Positions 1 through 8,886 are shown, counted from the stretch's first letter. The stretch: DNA of 64,000 nt from Chitinophaga sp. CF118 (GCF_900112615.1 NZ_FOMK01000001.1:2046001-2110000); one strand, 5' to 3'. Numbers and translations are program-made. The notes: generated by a model not told the origin, from the letters alone.

Positions 1-396
1 CTTAACTACTGCAGACGTTAACTTAACCATTTTAGGGATATCCTTCAGTATCCCGGAACCAGCCCCCTTACATACTACCTTCTTTACCGGACACCCATAG
101 TTGATATCCAGTAGATCCGGGTTAGTAGCCTCTACAATCTGGGCTGCCATTGCCATTGGTTCCTCATCCCCACCAAATATCTGAATGCCCACAGGACGTT
201 CATAATCAAAGATATCCAGTTTCTGCCGGCTCTTGATCGCATCACGTATAAGGCCCTCCGAAGAAATAAATTCAGTATACATCAGGTCCGCTCCCTGTTC
301 TTTACAAACCGCACGAAAAGGTGGGTCACTTACATCCTCCATTGGAGCAAGTAATAGCGGAAACTCACCTAATATTATATTCCCAATTTTTACCAT
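1..396 (-). CDS. dusB: tRNA-dihydrouridine synthase, DusB/NifR3-like (3' part cut off)
   Basis: This gene runs off the left edge, so only about 132 N-terminal residues are present. I translated the minus strand from ATG at 396-394. The visible part has the family landmarks: an early LLAPMEDVSD segment (FMN-binding start of the TIM barrel), GIQIFGG near residue 80 and DINYGCPVKK near residue 105, which precedes the KGAGSG loop. Dus enzymes reduce uridine to dihydrouridine in the D loop of tRNA using FMN and NAD(P)H in the cytosol. It is divergent from the CAAX protease, with a 92-bp gap. The active-site cysteine of the family should be in or near 'GCPVKKVVCKG'. The DusB subclass is inferred from overall similarity. 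Confidence 0.93.
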   Translation of the reverse strand, partial: MVKIGNIILGEFPLLLAPMEDVSDPPFRAVCKEQGADLMYTEFISSEGLIRDAIKSRQKLDIFDYERPVGIQIFGGDEEPMAMAAQIVEATNPDLLDINYGCPVKKVVCKGAGSGILKDIPKMVKLTSAVVK

Positions 397-488
397 TTTA
401 TTAATTGATAGCTAAATATTAACCCCCATTCATCCTGAAACCAATTGCCAACTCGATTTCGCACTGTAAATTTACGCAAAAATAATCT

Positions 489-1424
489 ATGACAGGCTAC
501 CTGAAGCAGTATCCGCCGGCATTACAATTCGCTACATTTATTGGCTTATTCATTGGCTTCTCACTGCTGTACGGAATCTTCCTGATTGCCATTTTCCCTC
601 ACATTAGCGGCTATACCATAGAAACACTTCAAACGGCGGATCCTTCCCTTCCTAAAGTTCTCGGCTATCTGAAATTAACGCAATTCCTATATACTTTAGT
701 CGTTTATCTGGCTCCTCCGGCCGTTTTTGCCTATCTGGCAGATCCAAGGCCTTCAGAGTGGCTGCACTTGGAGAAATCCCCTAAGATCTTGCCGTCAATA
801 CTTGCACTCCTGGTAATGCTTGCCGCCCTCCCAATGGTTGGCTTTGCAAGCGACTGGAACCATACCTGGCATCTGTCCGACACCTCCAGACAAATGGAAG
901 AACAGGCAGAAGCCCTCACCAGGGTATTACTCAATATGCCCCACTTCAGTACCTTACTGGTAAACCTGGTACTCATAGCAATTATACCCGCTATTGCGGA
1001 AGAGTTCTTTTTCAGAGGGGTGATGCAGCGCATCCTGATACAAATACTTCACAAAGCACCCTGGGTGGCAATTATAATCACCGCAATCATTTTCAGTGCT
1101 ATCCATATGGAATGGCTGGACTTTATACCCCGGATTATTCTTGGTTTCCTGCTGGGTGCCCTCTATTATCTGAGTGGGAACCTCTGGTTACCCATTCTGG
1201 GTCACTTCCTTAATAACGGAATGCAGGTGGTGATGGTATATCTTTATCAGGTGAAAGTGATCCATGAAGATCCTATGAAGTCCGAAAGCACTGCCTGGTA
1301 TAGCGCGGCCCTCAGTCTGGTTATTACAGTAGCACTGTTGTGGTACCTGCGTAAGAAGTCAGCACCGGCCAATACAACAGAAGAAAAGCCATATGAGACT
1401 GATATAGAGTCAATAGGAGAGTAA
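489..1424 (+). CDS. CPBP family intramembrane metalloprotease (CAAX protease-like)
   Basis: This is a 311-residue multi-spanning membrane protein with several hydrophobic segments, starting with one at residues 15-40. It carries the three Abi/CPBP motifs: AEEFFFRG around residue 170 (the two glutamates and the arginine), FSAIH around 205, and LGHFLNN around 238. These are the predicted metal-binding and catalytic positions of the family, which includes eukaryotic Rce1. The C-terminal tail is short, charged and predicted cytosolic. In bacteria the substrate is usually unknown, and nothing nearby (no bacteriocin gene) identifies one here. A weak -7-like box (TAAATTTA, 465-472) precedes the start. 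It is followed after 31 bp by a DUF2007 gene and may be co-transcribed with it. Confidence 0.9.
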   Translation: MTGYLKQYPPALQFATFIGLFIGFSLLYGIFLIAIFPHISGYTIETLQTADPSLPKVLGYLKLTQFLYTLVVYLAPPAVFAYLADPRPSEWLHLEKSPKILPSILALLVMLAALPMVGFASDWNHTWHLSDTSRQMEEQAEALTRVLLNMPHFSTLLVNLVLIAIIPAIAEEFFFRGVMQRILIQILHKAPWVAIIITAIIFSAIHMEWLDFIPRIILGFLLGALYYLSGNLWLPILGHFLNNGMQVVMVYLYQVKVIHEDPMKSESTAWYSAALSLVITVALLWYLRKKSAPANTTEEKPYETDIESIGE

Positions 1425-1455
1425 ATCGTAAATTACAGGCAACAATAAAGATTTT

Positions 1456-1677
1456 ATGGAAAAAGACTGGGTGAAAATATTTGCTACTAACCAAACTTTT
1501 CGTGCGGAAATAGTGAAAGGTATGTTACAGGAATATGGTATAAATGCAGTACTGATCAACCGTCTGGACTCCTCCTATCTGGGAACACTGCCAGGAATGG
1601 CAGAATTGTATGTACACTTGTCTCAGGAAATGGAAGCTAAAAAATTATTGATGGAGAATCCGGAAAATGAGGAGTAA
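1456..1677 (+). CDS. DUF2007 domain small protein
   Basis: This 73-residue cytosolic protein has no signal peptide or membrane segment. The pattern 'VKIFATNQTFRAEIVKGMLQ' followed by 'GINAVLINRLDSSY' and 'ELYVHLSQEMEAKKLL' fits the DUF2007 fold. That family is annotated as a putative signal-transducing domain related to GlnB-like ferredoxin folds. Its function is not known. It lies 31 bp after the CAAX protease and about 100 bp before cdsA, on the same strand, which suggests it belongs to the same transcript. Recognition is from sequence pattern only. Confidence 0.8.
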   Translation: MEKDWVKIFATNQTFRAEIVKGMLQEYGINAVLINRLDSSYLGTLPGMAELYVHLSQEMEAKKLLMENPENEE

Positions 1678-1776
1678 AACTATTTCTTCCAGCTTTCGTA
1701 AATTATCAGAGGCCGCCACCTTCTTTCTGTCCACCGGGCAGAACAGCGGACTTCCACATTCAAATTATACGCTTAG

Positions 1777-2664
1777 ATGAAAACATTCTTCACCCGTGCA
1801 GCCACTGCCCTGGTTTTCGTAATAGTGATGCTGGGCGGGATCTTATATAGTCCCTTTACCTTTTTCCTGCTTTTCTTCCTGATCAATTTCTTTGCTTTAC
1901 AAGAGTATTTTAAACTGATCAGGAACATAGATCCTGAATATGCAAACATTTCCGGCTGGCATAAAAATGGATTACTCATCGCCAGCTGTGCACTGATCAT
2001 GGCCTTTACAGGTGAGCATTTTATCTCTTCCGCCAACCTTTCACTGGGTTATCTAGGCTGGTGGTTAGCTCTCATTTTCCTACTGGTATTGCCGATTGGA
2101 GAAATCCTTCTGAGCAAAGAGTTCACGCTGAAAAACATGGCTTATTCAGCCCTCGGACTCATTTATATTACTTTATCCCTGGGATTATTGATCCATCTCT
2201 GCCTGAACTACAGCAGCATCCGGTTTACTCCTGAGAAAACCGGTACCGGGCCAGGCTGGCTTATTCCTATGTTGTTGCTCTTCTTCATCTGGATCAACGA
2301 TACCATGGCCTATATTGTTGGGTCCCTGATAGGAAAAACCCCGTTCGCCCCCTCCATTTCACCTAAAAAAACGATTGAAGGTACCGTGGGAGGAATGATT
2401 CTGGCTATTGCTACTGCTGGCATCTATGGCTATTATTGGGGTTACCAGTGGCTTGCGCTGCCGCATTGGCTCGTATTAGCTGGCATAGCAGCTGTTTTCG
2501 GTACCCTGGGTGATTTACTCGAATCAAAACTCAAACGTATGGCGGGCGTAAAAGATTCCGGAAAAATTATGCCAGGACACGGAGGATTTATGGATCGCTT
2601 TGATTCTCTGCTACTTGCAGCTCCTTTTGCATGGGTATATGTACATTTATTCGCAATGATTTAA
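1777..2664 (+). CDS. cdsA: Phosphatidate cytidylyltransferase
   Basis: CdsA makes CDP-diacylglycerol from phosphatidic acid and CTP at the inner membrane, the branch point for phosphatidylethanolamine and anionic lipids. The 295-residue product has about eight hydrophobic segments. It ends with the CdsA signature: 'SKLKRMAGVKDSGKIMPGHGG' (residues about 248-268) followed by the FMDRFDS loop, with the conserved Lys-Asp and His-Gly-Gly. 'NDTMAYIVGSLIGKTPFAP' and 'SPKKTIEG' are also typical. It is followed after 24 bp by psd, which acts two steps later in the same pathway, so the two are very likely one operon. The pssA step between them is not in this window. Confidence 0.95.
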   Translation: MKTFFTRAATALVFVIVMLGGILYSPFTFFLLFFLINFFALQEYFKLIRNIDPEYANISGWHKNGLLIASCALIMAFTGEHFISSANLSLGYLGWWLALIFLLVLPIGEILLSKEFTLKNMAYSALGLIYITLSLGLLIHLCLNYSSIRFTPEKTGTGPGWLIPMLLLFFIWINDTMAYIVGSLIGKTPFAPSISPKKTIEGTVGGMILAIATAGIYGYYWGYQWLALPHWLVLAGIAAVFGTLGDLLESKLKRMAGVKDSGKIMPGHGGFMDRFDSLLLAAPFAWVYVHLFAMI

Positions 2665-2688
2665 CTTCGTATCAAATAACAACACAAC

Positions 2689-3342
2689 ATGAAGATCCAT
2701 CGAGAAGGATTGGCCACTATTTTACTGACTTTTGTAGTTCTGGCAGTTATCAACAGCGCTGTTTTCTATTTTCTGGGAAACAACCCGCTTTTATGCCGGA
2801 TTATTGCTGCCTTTTCCCTGGCGCTTTTCCTCTTTATCATTTCCTTTTTCCGTATTCCAAACCGGGAAATGAAACAGGACGAGTCCCTGGTATTAGCTCC
2901 CTGCGATGGCAAAGTAGTGGTGATTGAAGAAACCTATGAACCTGAGTATTTCAAGGACAAACGCCTGCAGGTATCTATTTTTATGAGCCCTGCAAACGTG
3001 CATGTGAACAGGAACCCTATCAGCGGACAGGTAAAACTGTCACAGTACCATTCTGGTAAATACCTGGTAGCCTGGCATCCTAAATCATCTACCGAAAATG
3101 AACGTCACACCGTGGTGATCGGTAACAAAAAAGCAGATGTACTTGTAAGACAAATTGCCGGAGCTCTTGCCCGCCGTATTGTAAACTATCTGAAAGCGGG
3201 TATGGAAGTAAGGCAAAATGAAGAAATGGGCTTTATCAAATTTGGTTCAAGAGTAGACCTTTATCTCCCCGTAGGTACCAAAGTAAATGTACAACTGGAT
3301 GAGGTGGTACGTGCAGGACAATCTGTAATTGCTACTTTATAA
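2689..3342 (+). CDS. psd: Phosphatidylserine decarboxylase family protein
   Basis: This 217-residue short-type Psd proenzyme converts phosphatidylserine to phosphatidylethanolamine. Two hydrophobic stretches at residues 8-28 and 33-52 anchor the N-terminus. The catalytic core follows, with 'LAPCDGKVVVIEE', 'FMSPANVHVNRNPISG' and, near the end, 'FGSRVDLYLP'. The Gly-Ser in FGSR is the expected self-cleavage site that creates the pyruvoyl group. The length fits the short archaeal/Bacteroidota form rather than the about 320-residue E. coli form. It lies 24 bp downstream of cdsA, which supports a phospholipid operon. Confidence 0.94.
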   Translation: MKIHREGLATILLTFVVLAVINSAVFYFLGNNPLLCRIIAAFSLALFLFIISFFRIPNREMKQDESLVLAPCDGKVVVIEETYEPEYFKDKRLQVSIFMSPANVHVNRNPISGQVKLSQYHSGKYLVAWHPKSSTENERHTVVIGNKKADVLVRQIAGALARRIVNYLKAGMEVRQNEEMGFIKFGSRVDLYLPVGTKVNVQLDEVVRAGQSVIATL

Positions 3343-3374
3343 ATACGTATCTTAATAGTATAATTTAAATAGCT

Positions 3375-3578
3375 ATGAAGAAATTAATTATTGGAGCAGC
3401 TACTCTATTATTCATTACAGGGGCTGTATTTGCCCAGGAGAAAACCAAGGAGAAATCCTGCTGCAGCAAAACTGCAAAAGGAAGCGCCTGCTGCAAACAA
3501 CCGAGCAAAACAGCCAGCCTCCGCACTGCTGCAAAGCCCGCAAAACCAGCTCAACCTGCGAAGCCTGCTGCCAGGTAA
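3375..3578 (+). CDS. Small exported cysteine-pair protein of unknown function
   Basis: This 67-residue product begins with a clear signal peptide (MKKLIIGAATLLFITGAVFAQ), with cleavage expected after the alanine of VFA. The mature part has two Cys-Cys pairs in a repeated context, 'SCCSKTAKGSACCKQ', followed by a Lys-Pro-Ala-rich tail of AKP/AQP repeats. Adjacent cysteines could bind a soft metal or form disulfides, but I do not recognise a family. It starts 32 bp after psd and is followed immediately by a strong terminator, so it is probably the last gene of the cdsA-psd transcript. Two other frames across this GC-rich stretch are also open, but only this one has a signal peptide. Confidence 0.65.
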   Translation: MKKLIIGAATLLFITGAVFAQEKTKEKSCCSKTAKGSACCKQPSKTASLRTAAKPAKPAQPAKPAAR

Positions 3579-3585
3579 TAATATT

Positions 3586-3640
3586 CTTGTAAAAAGGACG
3601 GCCTCAGCTACTATGTAACTGGGGCCGTCCTTTTTACAAG
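3586..3640. terminator. Bidirectional rho-independent terminator
   Basis: An 18-bp inverted repeat (arms 3586-3603 and 3623-3640, beginning CTTGTAAAAAGGACGGCC) surrounds a 19-nt loop, with A/T runs on both outer sides. It lies directly after the cysteine-pair gene and before the end of the converging HAD gene, so it can stop transcription from both sides. Confidence 0.85.
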
Positions 3641-3804
3641 AATGCATGAGCTGACTAAAATGTGTCCCTCCCGGATAACAAATGGAGACAAGGCACCCAT
3701 TTCGCGAAAGCCTTGATTATTTTTATCCTGCCTTATATAGATTACTTTTTAGCATGCCTCACATTATCAATATGTTAAAAGGATCTCTGATGCTTGCGAC
3801 TGTA

Positions 3805-4506
3805 CTATAATATCTCCTTGAGTTCGTGTAAACTCTGAATGGTGTAAGTTGGTTTAAGATCTCCTGTGGTTGCCAGTGAAAGCGGATTGAAATATACCTG
3901 GTCTATTCCTGCATTAAATGCCCCAAGCACATCAATATCCAGCGCGTCTCCAATCATAATACTAGTGTCTGTCGTTGCTGCGGCCCTGCTAATGGCAAAG
4001 TCAAAAATCTCCCGATAGGGCTTCAGGCTACCAACAGATTCGGATGTGATCACATGCGTAAAGAAATGATCTATTCCTGAACTGCGCATTTTATGCAGCT
4101 GGGTTTGTTCAAACCCATTAGTGATAAGATGGATGGGGTAGTCTTTAGCAGTCAGATATTCAAGCACTTCTTTAGCATGAGGGAACAATATTGTTTTAGT
4201 AGGTAATAACTCCAGAAACTGTACCCCCATTGCTTCAGATAATTTATCATCCCCGATCTTGAAGTCGAGCAACGTTACCCGGAAACGTTTAACACGCAAT
4301 TCATTTCTGTTAATAAATCCTTTTCTGAAACGGTCCCACAGTTTCTCATTATGCACAGAAAAACTCTTATAAAAGGCATCAAAAGAGGATACTCCTCTGC
4401 TCTCTAAACCGTGGTGGTAATACAATTCCTCTAAAACCTCGGATGAGTTAGCTTCAAAATCCCACAATGTATGATCCAGGTCAAAAAATATATGTTTGTA
4501 CTTCAT
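3805..4506 (-). CDS. YjjG family noncanonical pyrimidine nucleotidase (HAD superfamily)
   Basis: This is a 233-residue soluble HAD hydrolase. Motif I is 'FFDLDHTLWDF' (residues 8-18, with the DxD nucleophile and acid/base pair). Motif II is the threonine of 'LITNGFEQTQ' near residue 132. Motif III is the lysine of 'VGSLKPYREIF' near residue 160, and motif IV is 'IMIGDALDIDVLGA' near 185. The helical cap between motifs I and II matches the YjjG type. E. coli YjjG dephosphorylates dUMP, UMP and noncanonical pyrimidine nucleotides as a house-cleaning enzyme; the same role is assumed here. It is divergent from the short-chain dehydrogenase gene, sharing a 63-bp intergenic region. Confidence 0.88.
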   Translation of the reverse strand: MKYKHIFFDLDHTLWDFEANSSEVLEELYYHHGLESRGVSSFDAFYKSFSVHNEKLWDRFRKGFINRNELRVKRFRVTLLDFKIGDDKLSEAMGVQFLELLPTKTILFPHAKEVLEYLTAKDYPIHLITNGFEQTQLHKMRSSGIDHFFTHVITSESVGSLKPYREIFDFAISRAAATTDTSIMIGDALDIDVLGAFNAGIDQVYFNPLSLATTGDLKPTYTIQSLHELKEIL

Positions 4507-4569
4507 CTTAAAATGCTGCTGAAAGCAGGCATAAATTTACTATTTTCCACCCTCTTTAAACAGGAATTT

Positions 4570-5274
4570 ATGAACGCAGTAATCACGGGAGCCAGTAAAG
4601 GCATAGGGAAGGCCATTGCTGAAAAGCTTGCCCGGGAAGGATTTAATATCGCCATTTGCGCAAGGAATGTTAAATTCCTTAATCAGGCAGTGAAAGATAT
4701 ACAGGCTCAGAATCCAGCAGTCAAAGTAATATCCATGCCTGCAGACATGGGGAAAAAAGAAGATGTGCTGGCCTTTGCAGAAAAGATAAAATCAGCTTTT
4801 CCGGTAATAGACATCCTGGTGAACAATGCCGGCATTTTTGTACCAGGCAGCCTTGATGAACAGGAAGACGGATTGTTGGAAAAGATGATGGCTGCAAATG
4901 TATATAGTGCCTATCACCTCACCAGGCAGTTATTGCCTGCCATGAAAGCACTCCGCAAAGGGCACATTTTTAATCTTTGCTCTACAGCCAGTTATAAGGC
5001 TTATCCCAATGGAGGAGCCTACAGCATTACCAAGTTTGCCCTGCTGGGATTTTCCAGAAACCTGCGAGAGGAACTGAAAACGCATAATGTGAAGGTAACC
5101 TCCCTAAGTCCCGGCCCCACCTTAACAGCGTCCTGGGACGGTTTTGAAGGTCCGCCGGACCGTATGATGGAACCGGCAGACGTTGCAAGCCTGCTTTGGG
5201 CAGCTTATACATTGTCTGCCCAGGCTGTTGTTGAAGAAGTACTTATGCGGCCAATGCTGGGAGATATTCAATAA
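4570..5274 (+). CDS. Short-chain dehydrogenase/reductase (3-oxoacyl-ACP reductase-like)
   Basis: This is a 234-residue classical SDR. 'AVITGASKGIGKAIAEKLA' at the very start is the TGxxxGxG dinucleotide-binding loop. 'NNAGIF' follows near residue 88, the catalytic serine lies in 'FNLCSTASYKAY' near 138, and 'YSITKFAL' supplies Tyr and Lys near 151-155. 'SLSPGPTLTASW' is the usual PG segment. The frame stays open upstream to 4471, but ATG 4570 begins exactly at the first beta strand of the fold. The substrate cannot be read from sequence; FabG-like or sugar/alcohol oxidoreductase roles are both possible. Confidence 0.88.
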   Translation: MNAVITGASKGIGKAIAEKLAREGFNIAICARNVKFLNQAVKDIQAQNPAVKVISMPADMGKKEDVLAFAEKIKSAFPVIDILVNNAGIFVPGSLDEQEDGLLEKMMAANVYSAYHLTRQLLPAMKALRKGHIFNLCSTASYKAYPNGGAYSITKFALLGFSRNLREELKTHNVKVTSLSPGPTLTASWDGFEGPPDRMMEPADVASLLWAAYTLSAQAVVEEVLMRPMLGDIQ

Positions 5275-5368
5275 AACCCTTACCAGTAAACGCTTTTCAC
5301 CTTCATATCTATTATTTTTTTAACTAAGTTTTAACTGGCAGTCCGACAATAACAGGGCTTGCTTTGGT

Positions 5369-5376
5369 TAAATTTG
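5369..5376 (+). promoter_or_regulatory. -7 promoter box (TAAATTTG) for batD
   Basis: TAAATTTG matches the Bacteroidota vegetative -7 consensus TAnnTTTG. It implies a start of transcription around 5383, which favours translation from ATG 5413 over the upstream ATGs at 5386/5389. No convincing -33 element is visible. Confidence 0.5.
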
Positions 5377-5412
5377 TTATGCATTATGATGGTTACTACT
5401 GTTAGTATAAGG

Positions 5413-7341
5413 ATGAGTGTACTATCCCTGTTTTTTTCTCTGGGTATAGTATCATGCCTGCAGGCGCAGGAATTTAAGTTCACCACCACTGTAAGTAATA
5501 CAAAAGTGGCATTGGATGAGCCTTTCCAGATACAATTTCTGCTGGAAAATGCCCCTAATGTATCTAGTTTTACCCCCCCTTCCTTTAGTGATTTTGAAGT
5601 GATGCAGGGGCCTTCCCAGATGCAGGGGCAGTCTATTATGAACGGTCACCGTTCTGAGTACATTGCACTGATTTATGTATTGCAGGCTAAAAGAGTAGGT
5701 AACTTTACCCTTACAGGTGCTACTGCCCGCAGTAACGGGAATGTAGTACATTCCAACCCGGTAACGATAGAAGTAGTGAAAGGTGCACGTAACCTGAGCC
5801 AGCAGCAACAACAACAGGTACCCCAGGGGGCTTATCCACCGTCACGCGGACCACAGAGACAGGATGAAATGGAAGGGGTGCTGAAAAACGGGGAAGATGT
5901 TAACGCAAAGCTGAAAAAAAATATCTTCGTCAAGGTAGATGTAGATAAAACAAGCTTATATGAAGGGGAGCAGTTAACTGTTACCTACAAATTATACACG
6001 CGCCTCCCAACCAATTCCAGTGTAACTAAAGTGCCTGCATTCAAAGGATTTTCCGCTAAAGATATAGAACTTCCTAATCCTCCTCAGGCAACAGAAGAAG
6101 TAGTGAATGGCATACCATTTAAGGTATTCATCATTCGCAAAACGCTGCTATTCCCACTGCAGTCCGGCTCTCTTGAACTGGACCCTGTAGAAGTGGATAA
6201 CCATGTAAAGCTGGTTAAACTTGTAAAGAACAATAAGAGAGCACGTGATCCTTTTGGTGATGCTTTTAACGATCCGTTCAATGATCCGTTCTTTGATGAT
6301 TTCTTTAACCGTCCTGAAGTAAGTTATGAAGATGTGCCTTATAAAATACAGACCTCTCCGGTAAAGATAACAGTTAAACCGCTGCCGGTAGATAGTCGTC
6401 CGGCCAGTTATACCGGGGCTGTAGGGAAGTTCAACATGACAGCGTCTATCGACAAACAAACTCTGAGTACAGATGATGCGCTTACGCTGAAAGTGGTGAT
6501 ATCCGGCCAGGGGAATGTGAATCTGCTGAATGCACCCAAATTAGATATTCCATCAAGCTTTGAAAAGTACGATCCAAAGGTTACTGATAATATTGAGAAG
6601 AATAGTAATCCCCTTTCGGGCTCCCGCCAGTTTGAGTTTGCGCTCATGCCGCTGGAAGCCGGTGATCAGACGATACCTCCGGTAGAGTTTTCTTACTTTG
6701 ATGCAGCGTCCAACAGTTTTAAAACTACACGATCGCCTGCATTCACTGTGCATATAACACCAGGAAAACAAGCTAAGAAAGATAAAGAAGACTTCAGCGA
6801 AAACAGGAATACCCTTGCGCCTAACTTTACCAAAGCAATAGACCTGATTAAAGAAAAAAGTTTCCTGCTTGCAAGTCCCTGGTTTTATATCTTATTATTA
6901 CTACCAGTGGTAGCTCTGATAGTCGCACTATTCTACCGCCGCAAACACGATTACCAGCAAAATAACGCTGCATTCCTGAAGCACCGCTTTGCAAATAAAG
7001 TAGCGCTTAAACGACTGGAACTGGCTGCGCGTTATCTGAAAGAAGGAAAGGATAAAGCCTTCTATGAAGAAACATCCCGTGCCGTATGGGGCTATCTCAG
7101 CAACAAACTGCACATTCCTTTTTCAGATCTGAGCAAACAGCTGATACAGGATCGTCTTTCACAACAACATATCAATGGGCAGAATACCACTGAGCTCTTC
7201 GACCTGCTTGATAATTGTGAAATGGCGCTGTATACACCTATGCATAACAATGACAAAATGCAGGGCACTTATCAGCAGGCTGTAACAGTTATCAGCCAAC
7301 TGGAAGATGAACTTGAGCGGGCCAAAAGTAGTGTTGCATAA
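5413..7341 (+). CDS. batD: BatD family protein
   Basis: This large envelope protein of about 642 residues begins with a signal peptide (MSVLSLFFSLGIVSCLQAQ). A long periplasmic beta-rich region follows with several repeated Ig-like segments ('ALDEPFQIQFLLENA', 'SLYEGEQLTVTYKLYTR', 'LSTDDALTLKVVISGQGN'). One membrane segment near the C-terminal third ('FYILLLLPVVALIVALFYRR') and a cytosolic helical tail complete it. This is the BatD layout from the Bacteroides aerotolerance operon. The reading frame extends upstream through other ATGs (5386, 5389), but the promoter box at 5369 favours 5413. The usual moxR-batA-batB part of the operon is not next to it here; batE follows after 14 bp. The molecular role of Bat proteins is not established. 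Confidence 0.9.
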   Translation: MSVLSLFFSLGIVSCLQAQEFKFTTTVSNTKVALDEPFQIQFLLENAPNVSSFTPPSFSDFEVMQGPSQMQGQSIMNGHRSEYIALIYVLQAKRVGNFTLTGATARSNGNVVHSNPVTIEVVKGARNLSQQQQQQVPQGAYPPSRGPQRQDEMEGVLKNGEDVNAKLKKNIFVKVDVDKTSLYEGEQLTVTYKLYTRLPTNSSVTKVPAFKGFSAKDIELPNPPQATEEVVNGIPFKVFIIRKTLLFPLQSGSLELDPVEVDNHVKLVKLVKNNKRARDPFGDAFNDPFNDPFFDDFFNRPEVSYEDVPYKIQTSPVKITVKPLPVDSRPASYTGAVGKFNMTASIDKQTLSTDDALTLKVVISGQGNVNLLNAPKLDIPSSFEKYDPKVTDNIEKNSNPLSGSRQFEFALMPLEAGDQTIPPVEFSYFDAASNSFKTTRSPAFTVHITPGKQAKKDKEDFSENRNTLAPNFTKAIDLIKEKSFLLASPWFYILLLLPVVALIVALFYRRKHDYQQNNAAFLKHRFANKVALKRLELAARYLKEGKDKAFYEETSRAVWGYLSNKLHIPFSDLSKQLIQDRLSQQHINGQNTTELFDLLDNCEMALYTPMHNNDKMQGTYQQAVTVISQLEDELERAKSSVA

Positions 7342-7355
7342 AAATAACTATACGG

Positions 7356-8117
7356 ATGAAATCTCTATTAACAGCATGCTGCTTTTTCTTTCTGCTATAT
7401 AACTCATCAAAAGCTGGTGAGTATCCAGAACTGATTAAGTACGATCAGGCTAATGCTATTTTTGGACAAAAGAAATACAGCGAGGCCGCTGCAATGTTCC
7501 AGCAACTGATTGACGAAGGCTATAATCACCCTGAATTATATATCAATGCCGGCAATGCCTGGTATAAGGCAAATCGTACAGGATTAGCTATCTATAATTA
7601 TGAAAAGGCGCTTATCCTTGATCCTTTTAACAAAGCCGCTCTCCATAACCGTTCGGTAGCTAACCAGAGGGTAGAAGGTTATGTAAATGATCTTCCCCTG
7701 CTGTTCTTTCAAAGATGGTGGCTGCAGCTGCAACACTTTTATTCTCCAAATGGATGGGCAATCGGGAGCATTGTCTTCTTCTGGTTCTTAATAGCCGTTG
7801 TCATAAGCATCCTGCTTAAACCGTCTCTGAAGCCTGCTTTATTAAAATGGGGTGCTGTTACCAGTGGTATCCTGTTCTTATGTTTTATTAGTCTGGCCGT
7901 CAGCGCTTATGTCAGCGTCAATACACATGATACGGGTATAATAATGGGTAATGTAGTAAAGGTAAAAGCCGGACCAGATCAGGGAAGTAAAGATGTTTTT
8001 GAATTACATGAAGGTACTAAGGTTCAGGTAACAGACGCTACACAGGAATACTGCAAAATAATGCTACCAGATGGCAAGACAGGATGGCTGACTTGCGCAG
8101 AAATAAAAAGGCTGTGA
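7356..8117 (+). CDS. batE: BatE-like TPR and SH3-domain membrane protein
   Basis: This is a 253-residue protein with an N-terminal signal sequence. Two to three TPR-like helical pairs follow ('QANAIFGQKKYSEAAAMFQQLI', 'ELYINAGNAWYKANRTGLAIYNYEKAL'). Two membrane segments lie at about residues 135-160 and 170-190. The C-terminal bacterial SH3-like domain contains 'VKVKAGPDQGSKDVFELHEGTKVQV' and 'GKTGWLTCAEIKRL'. The TPR-TM-SH3 order and its position directly after batD identify it as BatE. The TPR part is probably periplasmic and mediates protein contacts within a Bat complex. The stop codon lies at the start of a weak hairpin shared with the converging response-regulator gene. Confidence 0.85.
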   Translation: MKSLLTACCFFFLLYNSSKAGEYPELIKYDQANAIFGQKKYSEAAAMFQQLIDEGYNHPELYINAGNAWYKANRTGLAIYNYEKALILDPFNKAALHNRSVANQRVEGYVNDLPLLFFQRWWLQLQHFYSPNGWAIGSIVFFWFLIAVVISILLKPSLKPALLKWGAVTSGILFLCFISLAVSAYVSVNTHDTGIIMGNVVKVKAGPDQGSKDVFELHEGTKVQVTDATQEYCKIMLPDGKTGWLTCAEIKRL

Positions 8118-8130
8118 GGGATGCGATCCT

Positions 8131-8886
8131 TTACAGCCGCTCTATCCGTTCCATAAACTCCTGCTTGCGGTTTCTTGACACGGGAATGTTGCTTCCATCA
8201 CTCATAATAATATCTCCACCATCTCCCTTTATATATCTGTCCATATAAAAAAGGTTCACTACATAGCTATGGTGCACCCTGAAAAATCCTTTATTCTTTA
8301 GAGAGCTCTCTACTTCTTTTAAAGTACGGTTTACAAGAGATGGCCCTGATGCATTTTGCAGATAGATCCGGGTATTTTCCCCATCTGCCGCACAATACAC
8401 GATATCTTTTACCAGTAACATTCTTAATCCTTCCGGGCTTGGTAATGCGAGTCGTTCGCCAGGATGCAGATGTTGATGCAGAAACTCCATCAGACTATCT
8501 GTTTTGCTGGTAGCTTGTTCCTTCTTTTTAGTCAACCGTAACAGGGCTTTATCCACGGCCTCCTGCAAATCGTCTTTGATAATAGGCTTCATCAGATAGT
8601 CCAGTGCATTATGGCGGATAGCCTCCAATGCATAATGATCATGTGAAGTGGTTATAATAATAGAGAAAGAGGCCTCTTTGCAAGCCTGTAATACTTCAAA
8701 TCCGTTTAAACCGGGCATTTCCACGTCCAGGAACAGTAGTTCCGGTTTATGTTGTTCAATAGCCTCCAGGGCGGTAATCCCATCGGAGCAAACAGCCACT
8801 ATGTTTAGTGCCGGGCAGTGCTTTTCCAGCAAAAGCTTTAATACACTTCTGCTAAGCTTTTCATCATCCACTATGACGGTACGCAT
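8131..8886 (-). CDS. LytTR family response regulator
   Basis: This is a 251-residue two-domain regulator. The receiver domain (residues 1-120) has the acidic pair in 'VIVDDEKLS', the phospho-acceptor Asp in 'LLFLDVEMPGLNG' and Lys in 'YLMKPIIKDD'. The C-terminal LytTR DNA-binding domain (about 150-251) shows 'DIVYCAADGENTRIYL', 'TLKEVESSL', 'FFRVHHSYVVNL' and 'DGSNIPVSRNRKQEF'. It lies 120 bp downstream of a LytS/YehU-type kinase gene on the same strand and should be its partner. Target genes are unknown. Confidence 0.92.
   Translation of the reverse strand: MRTVIVDDEKLSRSVLKLLLEKHCPALNIVAVCSDGITALEAIEQHKPELLFLDVEMPGLNGFEVLQACKEASFSIIITTSHDHYALEAIRHNALDYLMKPIIKDDLQEAVDKALLRLTKKKEQATSKTDSLMEFLHQHLHPGERLALPSPEGLRMLLVKDIVYCAADGENTRIYLQNASGPSLVNRTLKEVESSLKNKGFFRVHHSYVVNLFYMDRYIKGDGGDIIMSDGSNIPVSRNRKQEFMERIERL

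Noticed and set aside
3391..3647. Alternative frames on both strands over the cysteine-pair gene
   Set aside because: They arise from the repetitive GC-rich Lys/Pro/Ala coding sequence; only the chosen frame has a signal peptide and stops before the terminator.
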